From an uncultured Collinsella sp. (GTDB taxonomy: Bacteria > Actinomycetota > Coriobacteriia > Coriobacteriales > Coriobacteriaceae), in NCBI GenBank assembly GCA_958447445.1, contig CAUDAE010000001.1, forward strand, positions 8,368-72,367: a stretch of 64,000 bases of DNA, read 5' to 3'. Below are positions 23,640-32,992 of the stretch, one piece after another. The position numbers and the translations under genes were made by a program. Positions within the stretch are counted from its first letter, which is position 1. Every line of letters begins with the position of its first letter. The notes under the pieces are model-generated. The model was not told the DNA's origin. It did no database searches and saw only the letters and a list, made by a program, of their open reading frames with translations.

Positions 23640-24831
23640 GACTGCGCTTCGCATGGCGCTCGCGCACCCGCTCTATCTGCTCATCTACACGGTGTTCATT
23701 TCTCTGCTGGGTGTGTTTATCGCGGCATCGGTGAGCTGGAACTCGTCGCAGCTCACCGAGTATAAGCCCTACGATGCCAACGTGATCGTGGTCGACCGCG
23801 ACGACAGCGACCTTTCGCGTGCGCTTACCAAGCATCTGGGTTCGCGCTTTGAGCTGGTCACGGGCGTCGGCGACGATACGTACAATCTTGCGGACGCGCT
23901 TTCCAAGAGCAATAGCGCCAAGGGCAGCGCTGACTGCGTGTTCTTTATCCCGGAGGGGTTTGAGGGCGACCTCGTTGCAGCCGCCCGCGCGGGGGAGTCC
24001 CTGCCCAAGCTCGATGTGACCTACGGTGCCGGCACCATGGCGGCGGCGCTCTCGTCTGCCGAGGCCTCGCGCTGGATCTCGCTCGCGGGCGCTGCGGCCG
24101 CACTTGAGCCCACTGCCTCCAACGGCGACGTTGCCAAGGCCGCCGAACATGCCGCTGCAAAGCGCGCGGAGGTCCAGATCGAGCGGGTCAAGGTCGACTC
24201 GGCTGCTGCCGCCACGCTCGAGTCGTACTTCAACTTTGGCGCGTACGCGATTATCTCGTCGGTCATCGTATCGGTGGGGTTGGTGTTCTCGGGCATGAAC
24301 GAGCCCGAGCGCGTGCGTCGTATGGATGCCGGCCCAATCTCCGAGCGCCAACGTTCGCTTGCCGTGTTTGCCGCCGCCGCCGTGCTCACCGTCTGCATCT
24401 GGTTTGTGTCGAGCATGATGGGCGTCGTGGGCTTTGCCGGCGCGGTCGCCGAGGTCGGCGTGGGCCGTGTGTGCCTGGCACTGGCGGCGACGTTTGCCCT
24501 GGCGTGCACGCCGCTGGCCGTTGGCTTTGCCCTTTCGAGCCTGGGTGCGCGCGAGGAGCTGCTCAATGGCGTGGGCAACCTGCTCGGCATGCTCATGACG
24601 TTTTTGGGCGGCGCTTGGATGCCGCTGTCGCTGATGGGCCCGGCCGTGCAGACCGTGGCGCACTTTGTGCCGACATATTGGGTGAACGACGCGATCGGCA
24701 AGGCGCTCGCGTCGGACCTGACGTCTGCCATGTTGGGCGACATTGCCTGCGACCTGGGCGTCACGGCACTCTTCGCCGTGGCCATTGCCGCCGCAGGCCT
24801 CGCGCTCTCGCGCACCAAATCCCGCGCCTAG
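23626..24831 (+). CDS. ABC-2 type permease, second subunit
   Basis: A 401-aa permease with the same architecture as its neighbour: N-terminal helix LYLLIYTVFISLLGVFIAAS, large external domain, and a C-terminal helical block beginning near residue 200. GGAAGGAG at 23613-23620 lies inside the previous gene and selects ATG 23626. Upstream starvation for a typical promoter supports the operon. The substrate is not evident; the linked two-component system suggests an inducible efflux or immunity function. Confidence 0.86.
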   Translation: MSTFKTALRMALAHPLYLLIYTVFISLLGVFIAASVSWNSSQLTEYKPYDANVIVVDRDDSDLSRALTKHLGSRFELVTGVGDDTYNLADALSKSNSAKGSADCVFFIPEGFEGDLVAAARAGESLPKLDVTYGAGTMAAALSSAEASRWISLAGAAAALEPTASNGDVAKAAEHAAAKRAEVQIERVKVDSAAAATLESYFNFGAYAIISSVIVSVGLVFSGMNEPERVRRMDAGPISERQRSLAVFAAAAVLTVCIWFVSSMMGVVGFAGAVAEVGVGRVCLALAATFALACTPLAVGFALSSLGAREELLNGVGNLLGMLMTFLGGAWMPLSLMGPAVQTVAHFVPTYWVNDAIGKALASDLTSAMLGDIACDLGVTALFAVAIAAAGLALSRTKSRA

Positions 24832-24846
24832 CCACCTAGTCATCGT

Positions 24847-25018
24847 ACTCATTGGGGACAGACTTAAACGACTAGTCATTGGGGACAGTCTTTGCCGAAC
24901 CGCCGGCTTGCCAAGGACTGTCCCAGCTGCCGGCAGAAAGGGAACGTCCCTAACTGCCGGGTGGCGAAAGAGTGCCCCCAACAGCTAGTCGTTTAAGAAC
25001 GTCCCCAACGACTAGTCT
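24847..25018. repeat. Dispersed GGGGACGTTCTTAAA-type repeat cluster
   Basis: A mosaic of short related blocks: CATTGGGGACAG twice, TTAAACGACTAGTCATT, AAGGACTGTCCCAGCTGCC, GGTGGCGAAAGAGTG and TTTAAGAACGTCCCCAA. The same blocks in the same order occur at 29411-29595, and shorter pieces at 37983, 41870, 56386 and 62488. It fills most of the gap between two ABC transporter operons and encodes nothing. Confidence 0.85.
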
Positions 25019-25110
25019 TGAAACAAATCCCCACTCTCGCTCCAAAATAGTTCGCCATGGTTTACTATTACGCTCATAAAGTAGTACGAGGCTAACAACG
25101 GGGGGATACC

Positions 25111-25824
25111 ATGGCAACGCAGGAAGCCTATGTCCAGGTTAAGGATCTCAAAAAGCATTACGGCGACGGTGATGCGCGCCTGACGGTACTCGATGGCATC
25201 GACACGTCCATCAACCGCGGCGAGATCTGCGTCATGCTGGGGCCCTCGGGCTCGGGCAAGTCGACCTTTCTCAACCTGATCGGCGGCCTGGAGGATGCCG
25301 ACGGCGGCTCCATCATGGTGGACGGCTGCGACCTCACGGTGCTCAAACCTACCGACCTGGGCGAGTATCGCCGCCGTGAGCTGGGCTTTGTCTTCCAGTT
25401 CTACAACCTGGTGCCCGATCTCACCATCAAGGAAAACATCGAGGTCACGGCGCACCTGTCCAAAAACCCGCTCAATGTCGACGACCTGCTGCGTTCGCTG
25501 GGCCTTTACGAGCATCGCAACAAGTTCCCGCGCCAGGTCTCGGGCGGCCAGCAGCAGCGCTGTGCCATCGGCCGTGCGCTCGTCAAAAACCCGGGTCTGC
25601 TGCTGTGCGACGAGCCCACGGGCGCCCTCGACTATAAGACGTCCAAGGAAATCTTGCAGCTCATGGAGGATGTCAACCGCACCTACGGCTGCACCATCAT
25701 CATTGTCACCCACAATGCCGCCATCGCGCGCATGGCCAATCGCGTGCTGCGACTGCGCGACGGGCGCATCGTCGAGGATGAGCTCAACGAGTCGCCCGTC
25801 GCAGCCGCCGAGCTCGATTGGTAG
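25111..25824 (+). CDS. ABC transporter ATP-binding protein, MacB/LolD type
   Basis: A 237-aa ATPase with Walker [11 protein letters not shown]-loop [13 protein letters not shown], signature VSGGQQQR, Walker [13 protein letters not shown] and switch histidine VTHN. The CDEPTGALD form and the FtsX-type partner directly downstream place it in the MacB/LolD/BceA group of mechanotransmission or antimicrobial-resistance transporters. It begins 90 bp after a repeat cluster and ends eight bases before the permease ATG. Confidence 0.93.
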   Translation: MATQEAYVQVKDLKKHYGDGDARLTVLDGIDTSINRGEICVMLGPSGSGKSTFLNLIGGLEDADGGSIMVDGCDLTVLKPTDLGEYRRRELGFVFQFYNLVPDLTIKENIEVTAHLSKNPLNVDDLLRSLGLYEHRNKFPRQVSGGQQQRCAIGRALVKNPGLLLCDEPTGALDYKTSKEILQLMEDVNRTYGCTIIIVTHNAAIARMANRVLRLRDGRIVEDELNESPVAAAELDW

Positions 25825-25832
25825 GCGGCGCC

Positions 25833-28499
25833 ATGACACCTCTCGCAAAACGTCTCCCGCGCGAGCTGCGCCGCAATATCGGCAAGTACCTTGGCATCTT
25901 TTTGCTTATGTGCGGAAGCATCGCCCTTACCTCGGGCTTTTTGCTCGCAGCGCATTCCATCGGCTGCCTTATCGACGACATGCGCGATGCGTACACGATT
26001 GAGGACGGCCGCGTGACCACCTCCTTCGAGGCTACCGACGATCAACTCAGGGCCGCCGAGGATGCAGCCGGTGACGCCGGCGGCGTCGCGCTCTACAAGA
26101 ATTTTTCCATCGACGCCATCATCAAAAAGACCGCCGGCGACGACGGCACCAAGCGCACGCTGCGCACCTATGCGCACCGCACCAAGGTCGATATCGCGTC
26201 CTACTGTGAGGGTAGGCAGCCCAAGACGGACGATGAGGTGGCCATCGACCGTGTCTTCGCCACCAATAACAACCTGTCCGTGGGCGATAAGGTTGAGCTT
26301 GAGGGCCGCACCTACATCATCTGCGGCATCATGACCCAGCCCGATAGCCAGGCACTGTTCCTCAACAATTCGGACTTTACGGTGAACACCATCACGTACG
26401 GCGTGGCCGAGGTCACCGATGGCGGCTTTGCCGCGCTCGAAGATGCCGGCGGCGCACCCGCCTACACCTACTCCTTCACCTTTACCGATCGCGACCTCCC
26501 CACCGCGGACCGCATCGATGCCGAGCAAGATATGGTCGAGGCACTGACCGACGCCGATGCGCGCGTGGACGATCTGATCGACGCCGATTCCAATCAGGGC
26601 ATTGGCTATGCGCGCGATGACGTGGACGGCGACTCTATGATGTGGATGACGCTGCTCGACATCATCATCGTGATCATGGCGTTCGTCTTTGTGGTCCTTA
26701 CCGACGCCACCATCGAGGAGGAGAGCGCCATCATCGGCACGCTGCTCGCCAGCGGCTATCGTCGACGCGAGATCGTCCTGCACTACTTGGCACTTCCCGC
26801 CACCGTGGGCGTGATCGCGGCGCTTTTGGGCACCGCGCTCGGCGTTGTGTTCTTTACCGAGCCCATGCGCAGCCTCTATTACGGTTCGTACAGCCTGCCT
26901 CCCTTCCAGGTGTACTGGAGCTGGAAGATCTTTGTGAAGTGCGCCGTGGTTCCCGCCGCCGCGCTCATCCTCATCACGCTGGTGGGCCTGCTTCGCAAGA
27001 TGGGCAAGACGCCGTTGCAGTTCCTTCGTCACGAGGCGAGCGGCAAATCGGGCACCAAGCGCGGCTTGCAGCTGCCGGAGCGCATGGGTTTTGTTTCCCG
27101 CTTCCGCCTGCGTATCTTCCTGCGCAACCTGGGCAACTTCGCCACGCTCTTCGTGGGCATTGCGTTTGCGTCGCTGCTGCTGCTCTTTGGCCTGGCGATT
27201 CTGCCCACGATGACGCACTATGCGGACAACCTCGAGACAGGCCTGGTCGCCGAGCACCAGTACACGCTCAAGGCGCCGCTGGAGCTCGAGGGTACTGCCG
27301 AGGAGCGCGAGCAGTGGTCGGCACTCGAGCGCTTGCAGTCGGTTGACGGCGCGCTGCTTTCCGCCGCTCAGGATGCCGATGACGAGCTTGACGACGCGGC
27401 CGATGCGGCGCAGACGGCAGCTGATGCCGCGACCGCATCTCCGTCTGCCGAGAGCCTGACCGCAGCGCAGGACGCGCTCGCCAAGGTCCAGGACAAGAAG
27501 GATGCGCTTTATGCGCGCCTCGATGACCTTGCCGATGCCCTCGGCTGCGACCGCGACGAGGCTATCGACCTGATCGACAAGGCCTCTAAGATCGACACTG
27601 ACAATGACGATATCCACCCGGTCAATACGACCGACAACGGCGCGGGTGCAATAGCACAGGCCGAGAAATACGCCGTTTACCAGCTGCAATACGACCGCGG
27701 CGATGGAAATGGGCAGGAGACGATTTCCGTCTACGGCATCTCGCCCGATTCGCGCTACTGGAAAGGGCTGGACGTCGGCGACGGACGCGTCGTCTTTGGC
27801 GGTGGCTTGCTCGACAAGTTTGGCTGGAGCGAGGGTCAGAAGGTTAAGCTTCGCGACAAGTACGAGGGTAAGAATTATTCCCTTGAGTATGTGGGCAAGG
27901 ACTACGTTTGGGGCTCTAAGTCGGATATGAATGTCTATATGAGTATCGATGACTTTAACGAGCTGTTTGACAACGATGCGGCCTACTTTAACGGCTATGT
28001 GAGCGATGAGAAGCTCGACCTTGATTCGCGCTACTTTGCCGGCGACACCACGCCCGATGACATGCGCGCCGTGGGCGACCAGTTCATCGGCATGATGAGC
28101 AAAATGATCGGCATGATGGTCGGGCTCGCGGTGTTTATCTTCCTGCTGTTTATGTACCTGCTGACCAAGGCTGTGATCGACCACAGCGCCCGTTCGATTA
28201 GCTACATGAAGGTCTTTGGCTATCGCGATGGCGAGATCTCGCATCTGTACATCCGCTCGATCACGCTGTGCGTGGTGGCGTCGCTCGTGCTGAGCCTGCC
28301 GGTCATTATTGGTTCGCTCACGGCCATCTTCCGCTCGATGTTGCTCGCCTACAACGGCAATATCGAGATCTACGTGCCCGCTTGGTCCATGGCGGCGTGC
28401 GCAGGAATCGGCTTTGCGACCTACCTGGTCGTGGCACTGCTGCACACGCGCTCCATCAAGCGTGTGAGCCTCTCCGAGGCGCTGAAGGTCCAGGAATAG
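25833..28499 (+). CDS. FtsX-like ABC permease, large two-module form
   Basis: An 888-aa permease with two FtsX modules. N-terminal helix at about residues 20-45 (KYLGIFLLMCGSIALTSGF), a MacB-like external domain to about 260, three helices from 270 to 390, a fourth helix near 440, then a second external region that includes an Ala/Asp-rich coiled coil (about 500-570), and three C-terminal helices from 755. This layout matches large Gram-positive permeases without an adaptor. The ATG at 25833 follows the ATPase gene closely; an in-frame TTG slightly upstream is less likely. Confidence 0.9.
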   Translation: MTPLAKRLPRELRRNIGKYLGIFLLMCGSIALTSGFLLAAHSIGCLIDDMRDAYTIEDGRVTTSFEATDDQLRAAEDAAGDAGGVALYKNFSIDAIIKKTAGDDGTKRTLRTYAHRTKVDIASYCEGRQPKTDDEVAIDRVFATNNNLSVGDKVELEGRTYIICGIMTQPDSQALFLNNSDFTVNTITYGVAEVTDGGFAALEDAGGAPAYTYSFTFTDRDLPTADRIDAEQDMVEALTDADARVDDLIDADSNQGIGYARDDVDGDSMMWMTLLDIIIVIMAFVFVVLTDATIEEESAIIGTLLASGYRRREIVLHYLALPATVGVIAALLGTALGVVFFTEPMRSLYYGSYSLPPFQVYWSWKIFVKCAVVPAAALILITLVGLLRKMGKTPLQFLRHEASGKSGTKRGLQLPERMGFVSRFRLRIFLRNLGNFATLFVGIAFASLLLLFGLAILPTMTHYADNLETGLVAEHQYTLKAPLELEGTAEEREQWSALERLQSVDGALLSAAQDADDELDDAADAAQTAADAATASPSAESLTAAQDALAKVQDKKDALYARLDDLADALGCDRDEAIDLIDKASKIDTDNDDIHPVNTTDNGAGAIAQAEKYAVYQLQYDRGDGNGQETISVYGISPDSRYWKGLDVGDGRVVFGGGLLDKFGWSEGQKVKLRDKYEGKNYSLEYVGKDYVWGSKSDMNVYMSIDDFNELFDNDAAYFNGYVSDEKLDLDSRYFAGDTTPDDMRAVGDQFIGMMSKMIGMMVGLAVFIFLLFMYLLTKAVIDHSARSISYMKVFGYRDGEISHLYIRSITLCVVASLVLSLPVIIGSLTAIFRSMLLAYNGNIEIYVPAWSMAACAGIGFATYLVVALLHTRSIKRVSLSEALKVQE

Positions 28500-28512
28500 A
28501 GAACCGCCCGCA

Positions 28513-28553
28513 CGCGGGGGCACGAACCGAAGGAAGGGTGCCCCCGCGTTATT
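28513..28553 (+). terminator. Rho-independent terminator
   Basis: Stem CGCGGGGGCAC/GTGCCCCCGCG with a 14-base loop and TTATTT tail, right after the permease gene. Confidence 0.8.
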
Positions 28554-28618
28554 TGCCCGCCAGGCCCGACGTGGGCAAACGCGCGCAACGTCAGACTTCC
28601 CCGAACAGAAGGAGACCC

Positions 28619-29263
28619 ATGGCAAGATCGGCAGAGGAGCTCAAGCAGCTCTCCATCAAGGAGTTCACCGAGGCGGCAAAGGTCTACGAATCCGGCCATG
28701 CCGGCATTTACGAGATGTGCAAGGACGACTATCCGCAAATGCTCGAGGAGCTTGAGCTCGAACCGTTCGAGGACGCGCTCGACGTGGGCTGTGGCACCGG
28801 AGCCGTCCTAGAACTGCTCCACGCCCGGTACCCCAGCAAGCACTTGACTGGACTCGACCTCACACCCGGGATGATCGACGTCGACCGGGCAAAGCGGCTC
28901 GATAACGTCAGCTTTGTCGTCGGAGACGCGGAGGCACTGCCCTTCGAGCCCCAGAGCTTCGACGCCGTGCTCTGCTCCAACAGCTTCCACCACTACCCGC
29001 ATCCGGAGAGGTTTTTCGCCGAGGTGGCGCGTGTCCTTCGGCCCGGCGGGCGACTGGTCCTTCGCGACTACACCTCGAACGATGTCGCGGTCTGGCTCAT
29101 GAACAACATCGAGCTACCGCTGGCACGCCTCTTGGGCCATGGCGACGTGCGCATCCTCAAGCTGTCCGAGCTACGCGCGCTCGTCGAGGAATCCGGGCTC
29201 ACCCCGCTCAAGCTCGAGGCACAGAAGGGATTCCGCGCGCATCTGGTCGCGCGAAAGGGCTAG
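28619..29263 (+). CDS. Class I SAM-dependent methyltransferase
   Basis: A 214-aa methyltransferase of the UbiE/Methyltransf_11 type. Motif I is DVGCGTGAVLELL (SAM binding), the acidic loop follows in GLDLTPGMIDV, motif II is VGDAEALPFEPQSFDAVLC, and RPGGRLVLRDY marks strand 5. AGAAGGAG sits directly upstream of ATG 28619, and the frame upstream overlaps the permease gene, so the longer reading is rejected. The substrate is unknown; small-molecule targets are usual. Confidence 0.9.
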   Translation: MARSAEELKQLSIKEFTEAAKVYESGHAGIYEMCKDDYPQMLEELELEPFEDALDVGCGTGAVLELLHARYPSKHLTGLDLTPGMIDVDRAKRLDNVSFVVGDAEALPFEPQSFDAVLCSNSFHHYPHPERFFAEVARVLRPGGRLVLRDYTSNDVAVWLMNNIELPLARLLGHGDVRILKLSELRALVEESGLTPLKLEAQKGFRAHLVARKG

Positions 29264-29410
29264 CGGTCCGCGCCGGGACGCTCCGTCACGCCAGGGCACG
29301 CCGTCAACGCCGCCACACCAGGGCACGCCATCAAACCAGATTGTGGCCACGCCAGAACGCGCCGCCACAAACGTGACGGCGCGTCCCTCTTACCAGATGC
29401 CGATGATTCG

Positions 29411-29595
29411 CCGGTCTGCCGGTCGGGTTGGCAAGGACTGTCCCTATATGCCGGCCTTCGGGGACGTTCCTTTCCTGCCGGCACTTGGGGACTGGCCCCA
29501 ACTGCCTGGTGGCGAAAGAGTGTCCCTTGCGACTACTCATTTAAGAACGTCCCCAATGACTAGGTTGTCGTTTAAGAACGTCCCCAATGACTAGG
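29411..29595. repeat. Dispersed GGGGACGTTCTTAAA-type repeat cluster, second long copy
   Basis: Collinear with the cluster at 24847: GGCAAGGACTGTCCC, GCCGG...GGGGACGTTCC, CTGGTGGCGAAAGAGTG, then two tandem TTTAAGAACGTCCCCAATGACTAG units. The preceding 29264-29410 stretch holds degenerate tandem CCAGGGCACGCC repeats and no gene. Confidence 0.85.
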
Positions 29596-29676
29596 TGCCA
29601 TACTTGACTTTAACTCTGCTTTAACTGGTACCATCCTCTATGTCTGTAACGCCATATAGACCGAGGGGATAGATTT

Positions 29677-30882
29677 ATGACCGCAACTGCACCCGCAGCA
29701 CCCGCTAAGGTGTACTTCACCAACCTGCGCACGCATGCTCGCGAGAGCCAGCTCGACAAACTCAAGCGCCTAATCCGTCACGCCGGTATTGAGCAGGTCG
29801 ACTTTGAGAACAAGTTCGTCGCTATCAAGATTCACTTTGGCGAGCTGGGCAACCTGAGTTTTTTGCGTCCCAACTACGCCCGCGCCGTCGCGGATGTCGT
29901 GAAGGAGCTGGGCGGCAAGCCCTTCCTCACCGACTGCAACACGCTCTACGTTGGTAGCCGCAAAAACGCGCTCGAGCACATCGATACCGCCTACCAGAAC
30001 GGCTTTACCCCGTATGCTACGGGTTGCCAGATCATCATTGCCGACGGCCTCAAGGGTACCGACGAGGCGCTCGTCCCGGTCGAGGGCGGCGAGTACGTGC
30101 GCGAGGCCAAGATCGGTCAGGCGCTCATGGATGCCGATATTGTGATCAGCCTCACCCACTTTAAGGGTCATGAGCAGGCCGGTTTTGGCGGCGCCATGAA
30201 GAACCTGGGCATGGGAGGCGGCAGCCGTGCCGGCAAGATGGAGCAGCATGCCGCCGGCAAGCCGAACGTCGCGACCGAGCACTGCGTTGGCTGCCGTGCC
30301 TGCGAAAAGATTTGCGCGCACAACGCTGTCTCGTTCACCGACACCCGCGAGCGCGAGCTTGCCAACGGCAACACCCGCACGGTCCACGTCGCTGCCATCG
30401 ACCACGATCGCTGCGTGGGCTGCGGCCGCTGCATCGGCGTGTGCAACCAGGACGCCATCAAGCCTGGCTATGAGGCCGCGGCCGACGTGCTCAACTACAA
30501 GATCGCCGAGTATACGAAGGCCGTTGTCGACGGCCGCCCGAGCTTCCATATTTCGCTGGCTATGGATATCAGCCCCAACTGCGATTGCCATCCCGAAAAC
30601 GACACGCCCATCGTCAACGACATCGGCATGTTCGCGAGCTTCGACCCGGTCGCCATCGACCAGGCCTGTGCCGATGCCGTCATGGCATCCGAGCCGCTGC
30701 CCAATACCGAGCTCACCGATAGCGCGGCCAAGATGGAGCACAACCACGAGCATCTGGAGGGCGAGCAGGCCAAGGACCCCTTCTGCATCACACATCCCGA
30801 CACCGACTGGCGCGCGTGCATCGCGCATGCCGAGAAGATCGGCCTGGGCACGAGCGAGTATGAGCTCATCGAGGTCAAGTAG
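29677..30882 (+). CDS. DUF362 protein with two [4Fe-4S] ferredoxin motifs
   Basis: A 401-aa cytosolic iron-sulfur protein. The DUF362 domain spans residues 10-190 and 280-360 (KIHFGELGN, FLTDCNTLYVGSR, SLTHFKGHEQAGFGGAMKNLGMG). Two ferredoxin motifs are inserted: CVGCRACEKICAHNA near 207 and CVGCGRCIGVCNQDA near 248. DUF362 proteins are common in anaerobes, and their role is not settled; electron transfer is likely. GAGGGG precedes the ATG. It is monocistronic, ending at a bidirectional terminator shared with the convergent hydrolase gene. Confidence 0.9.
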   Translation: MTATAPAAPAKVYFTNLRTHARESQLDKLKRLIRHAGIEQVDFENKFVAIKIHFGELGNLSFLRPNYARAVADVVKELGGKPFLTDCNTLYVGSRKNALEHIDTAYQNGFTPYATGCQIIIADGLKGTDEALVPVEGGEYVREAKIGQALMDADIVISLTHFKGHEQAGFGGAMKNLGMGGGSRAGKMEQHAAGKPNVATEHCVGCRACEKICAHNAVSFTDTRERELANGNTRTVHVAAIDHDRCVGCGRCIGVCNQDAIKPGYEAAADVLNYKIAEYTKAVVDGRPSFHISLAMDISPNCDCHPENDTPIVNDIGMFASFDPVAIDQACADAVMASEPLPNTELTDSAAKMEHNHEHLEGEQAKDPFCITHPDTDWRACIAHAEKIGLGTSEYELIEVK

Positions 30883-30929
30883 CGCCTAGCTATTGGACAA
30901 AATAAGCGCCCTTGTAGCGTAATTTGAGC

Positions 30930-30968
30930 AAAAGCCGCCCACGAGCACAACGCTTGCGGGCGGCTTTT
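30930..30968. terminator. Bidirectional terminator
   Basis: An 11-bp perfect stem AAAAGCCGCCC/GGGCGGCTTTT with A and T runs at the ends, between convergent genes. Confidence 0.85.
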
Positions 30969-31046
30969 CAGAAGTGCGGTGAAAAATCGAATACCGTCGA
31001 CCACAAACCGATTTTTGGCAACAAAACCCCAGACGTTGCTTTTTGC

Positions 31047-32012
31047 CTAAAAATTCTTGTCGAGGAAGTTGTCGACCGTGTTCCAGTAGAGTTCGGGGTC
31101 GACCTGCGCGCTCTTGGCGTGGGTGGCGCCATGGATAGTGAGCTTTTGCTTGACCTTGCTGGCGCACGCGTCGTAGTTTTGATCGAGCATGCTGTACGGT
31201 ACAAAGGTGTCCTGGTCGCCGTGGATAAACAGCATGGGAACCGTCGCATGTTTGAGTTGCTCCACACTGCTCGCCTTATGAAAGTCGTAGCCCGCGCGCA
31301 CGTTGCACACCAAGTTTGCTACATCGAGCAAGGGAAAGCTGGGCAGGCCGAACACGTCCTTGAGCTGCAGAGAAAACTCGTCCCAAACACTTGTATAGCC
31401 GCAGTCCTCGATAATGCATTCCACGTTTGCGGGCAGAGATTCCCCCGCGACGTTCATGGCAGTTGCCGCACCCATCGACTCGCCAAAGACCAGGATGCGC
31501 GCCTCGGGGTCAGCCTGAACGATTTGCTCGATCCATGCGACGACATCGAGCCGCTCGGGCCAGCCCATGCCGATATAGTCGCCGCCGGAGCGCTCGTGGG
31601 CGCGTGCGGCGGGTGCGAGTACGTTCATGCCGCGGTCGTGGAATCGCTTGACGTATCGGGCCATACCGATGGGCTCGTTGGTATATCCATGCAGGCAGAC
31701 GGCGTAGTCGTGCGTGCTCTCCGACGCAGCAAAATACCAGGCGGCAAGCTCGGTCCCGTCGTCCGCAGTGAGGCTGCCGCTCTCGCGGTTTTCCTTAAAC
31801 CACGCCCGTGCCTCGGTGTCCTCGGCGTCCATCTGCTCGCCCTTTTCGGCGTCCTTGCCGTCCTGCATCATCTTCATGGTGTAGGGCGCTTGGGGATTCA
31901 GGGCAAAGTCGAACAAGAAGTTGCCGGCAAACCCCAGCAGCGCGACAACGAGCACCAGCGCAACGACGCCGGCTATCTTGAGCTTTCGATGGGAACGTGC
32001 GTTTTGAGACAT
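31047..32012 (-). CDS. Membrane-anchored alpha/beta hydrolase
   Basis: A 321-aa protein with an N-terminal signal anchor (residues 10-35, LKIAGVVALVLVVALLGFAG). The hydrolase core has the oxyanion region CLHGYTNEP, nucleophile elbow GESMG, the acid in HGDQDTFVP and the catalytic histidine in HGATHAKS, an intact Ser-Asp-His triad. Similar proteins (YqkD/BEM46-like) are extracytoplasmic esterases or peptidases of unknown substrate. The preceding gap to 32199 is short and holds the divergent promoters of this gene and the hemolysin III gene. Confidence 0.87.
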   Translation of the reverse strand: MSQNARSHRKLKIAGVVALVLVVALLGFAGNFLFDFALNPQAPYTMKMMQDGKDAEKGEQMDAEDTEARAWFKENRESGSLTADDGTELAAWYFAASESTHDYAVCLHGYTNEPIGMARYVKRFHDRGMNVLAPAARAHERSGGDYIGMGWPERLDVVAWIEQIVQADPEARILVFGESMGAATAMNVAGESLPANVECIIEDCGYTSVWDEFSLQLKDVFGLPSFPLLDVANLVCNVRAGYDFHKASSVEQLKHATVPMLFIHGDQDTFVPYSMLDQNYDACASKVKQKLTIHGATHAKSAQVDPELYWNTVDNFLDKNF

Positions 32013-32198
32013 AAGAAGCTTTCCTATAAGATGTTAATACATCAACATTTAATGCAAGCGCATTATGGACGTTCGCCGTTGATGCGTCAACAGGCAAAGA
32101 ATGGGTAAACGAAAGGTCACGTATGGTGCAAATTTCGCACGTACCTAGACGCTTTGATATAGTGTTGAGAACTCTTTACGTTGGAGGATGTAACCGGC

Positions 32199-32882
32199 AT
32201 GTCCGATTCGAGCGACAGTTCTAAGCCGCGACCCAAGACCGCGGCCGTTCCACACTACACGGTGGGTGAGGAGATCATGAACTCCGTCACCCATGGTGTC
32301 GGCTGCCTGCTGGGTATCGCGGGCCTGGTGCTCCTGATCGTATTCGCCGCCCTGCGCGGCGGAGGCCCGGCCCACATGGCCGCGGCAATTGTCTATGGCG
32401 TCAGCATTATCCTCGAATACCTAGCCTCCACGCTCTACCACGCGATTCAGCCCGCGCGCGCCAAGCGCGTGTTTCGCATCATCGACCACAGCTGCATCTA
32501 CCTGCTCATAGCCGGCAGCTATACGCCGTTTTGCCTCATCACGCTCGCAAACGACGGCGGCGCTGTGCTGTTCTTTGCCGTATGGGCCATCGCTATTATC
32601 GGCATCGCCCTCGAGTGCTTTTTGCGCGAGCGTCAGCCGCACTGGGTAAGCGGCTTGGTCTACCTGCTGATGGGCTGGCTTGTCGTCTTTAAGCTGCCCG
32701 AACTTGTGGCGCTGCTCAACCCCGTGGCACTTGCCCTGCTCGCCGTCGGCGGCGTGTGCTACACCGCGGGCGTGCCGTTCTATATCGCCAAAAACGTGCG
32801 CTATCTTCACAGCGTGTTTCACCTGTGGGTACTCGCCGGCAGCATCTTCCAGTTCATGGCGGTGATCCTCTTCGTAATCTAG
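32199..32882 (+). CDS. Hemolysin III / PAQR family membrane protein
   Basis: A 227-aa protein with seven membrane helices and the family metal-site residues: Ser-His in NSVTHGVGC, HAIQ...IDHSCIYLLIAGSYTP and the C-terminal HSVFHLWVL. Bacterial relatives (YqfA/TrhA) affect membrane lipid homeostasis. ATG 32199 is preceded by GGAGG at 32183-32187, somewhat distant; an in-frame TTG at 32181 overlaps that site and is unlikely. The name is historical and does not imply hemolysis. Confidence 0.9.
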   Translation: MSDSSDSSKPRPKTAAVPHYTVGEEIMNSVTHGVGCLLGIAGLVLLIVFAALRGGGPAHMAAAIVYGVSIILEYLASTLYHAIQPARAKRVFRIIDHSCIYLLIAGSYTPFCLITLANDGGAVLFFAVWAIAIIGIALECFLRERQPHWVSGLVYLLMGWLVVFKLPELVALLNPVALALLAVGGVCYTAGVPFYIAKNVRYLHSVFHLWVLAGSIFQFMAVILFVI

Positions 32883-32992
32883 CGACCACGCCTGCGCACC
32901 CGCGTCTTTGTTTGGGCGCCGGTGCAATTGCCGTATCCGCCGTCAACGTTTTAATCCGACATCCCGAATCTTGGAGGTTCGAGAAACTCCCG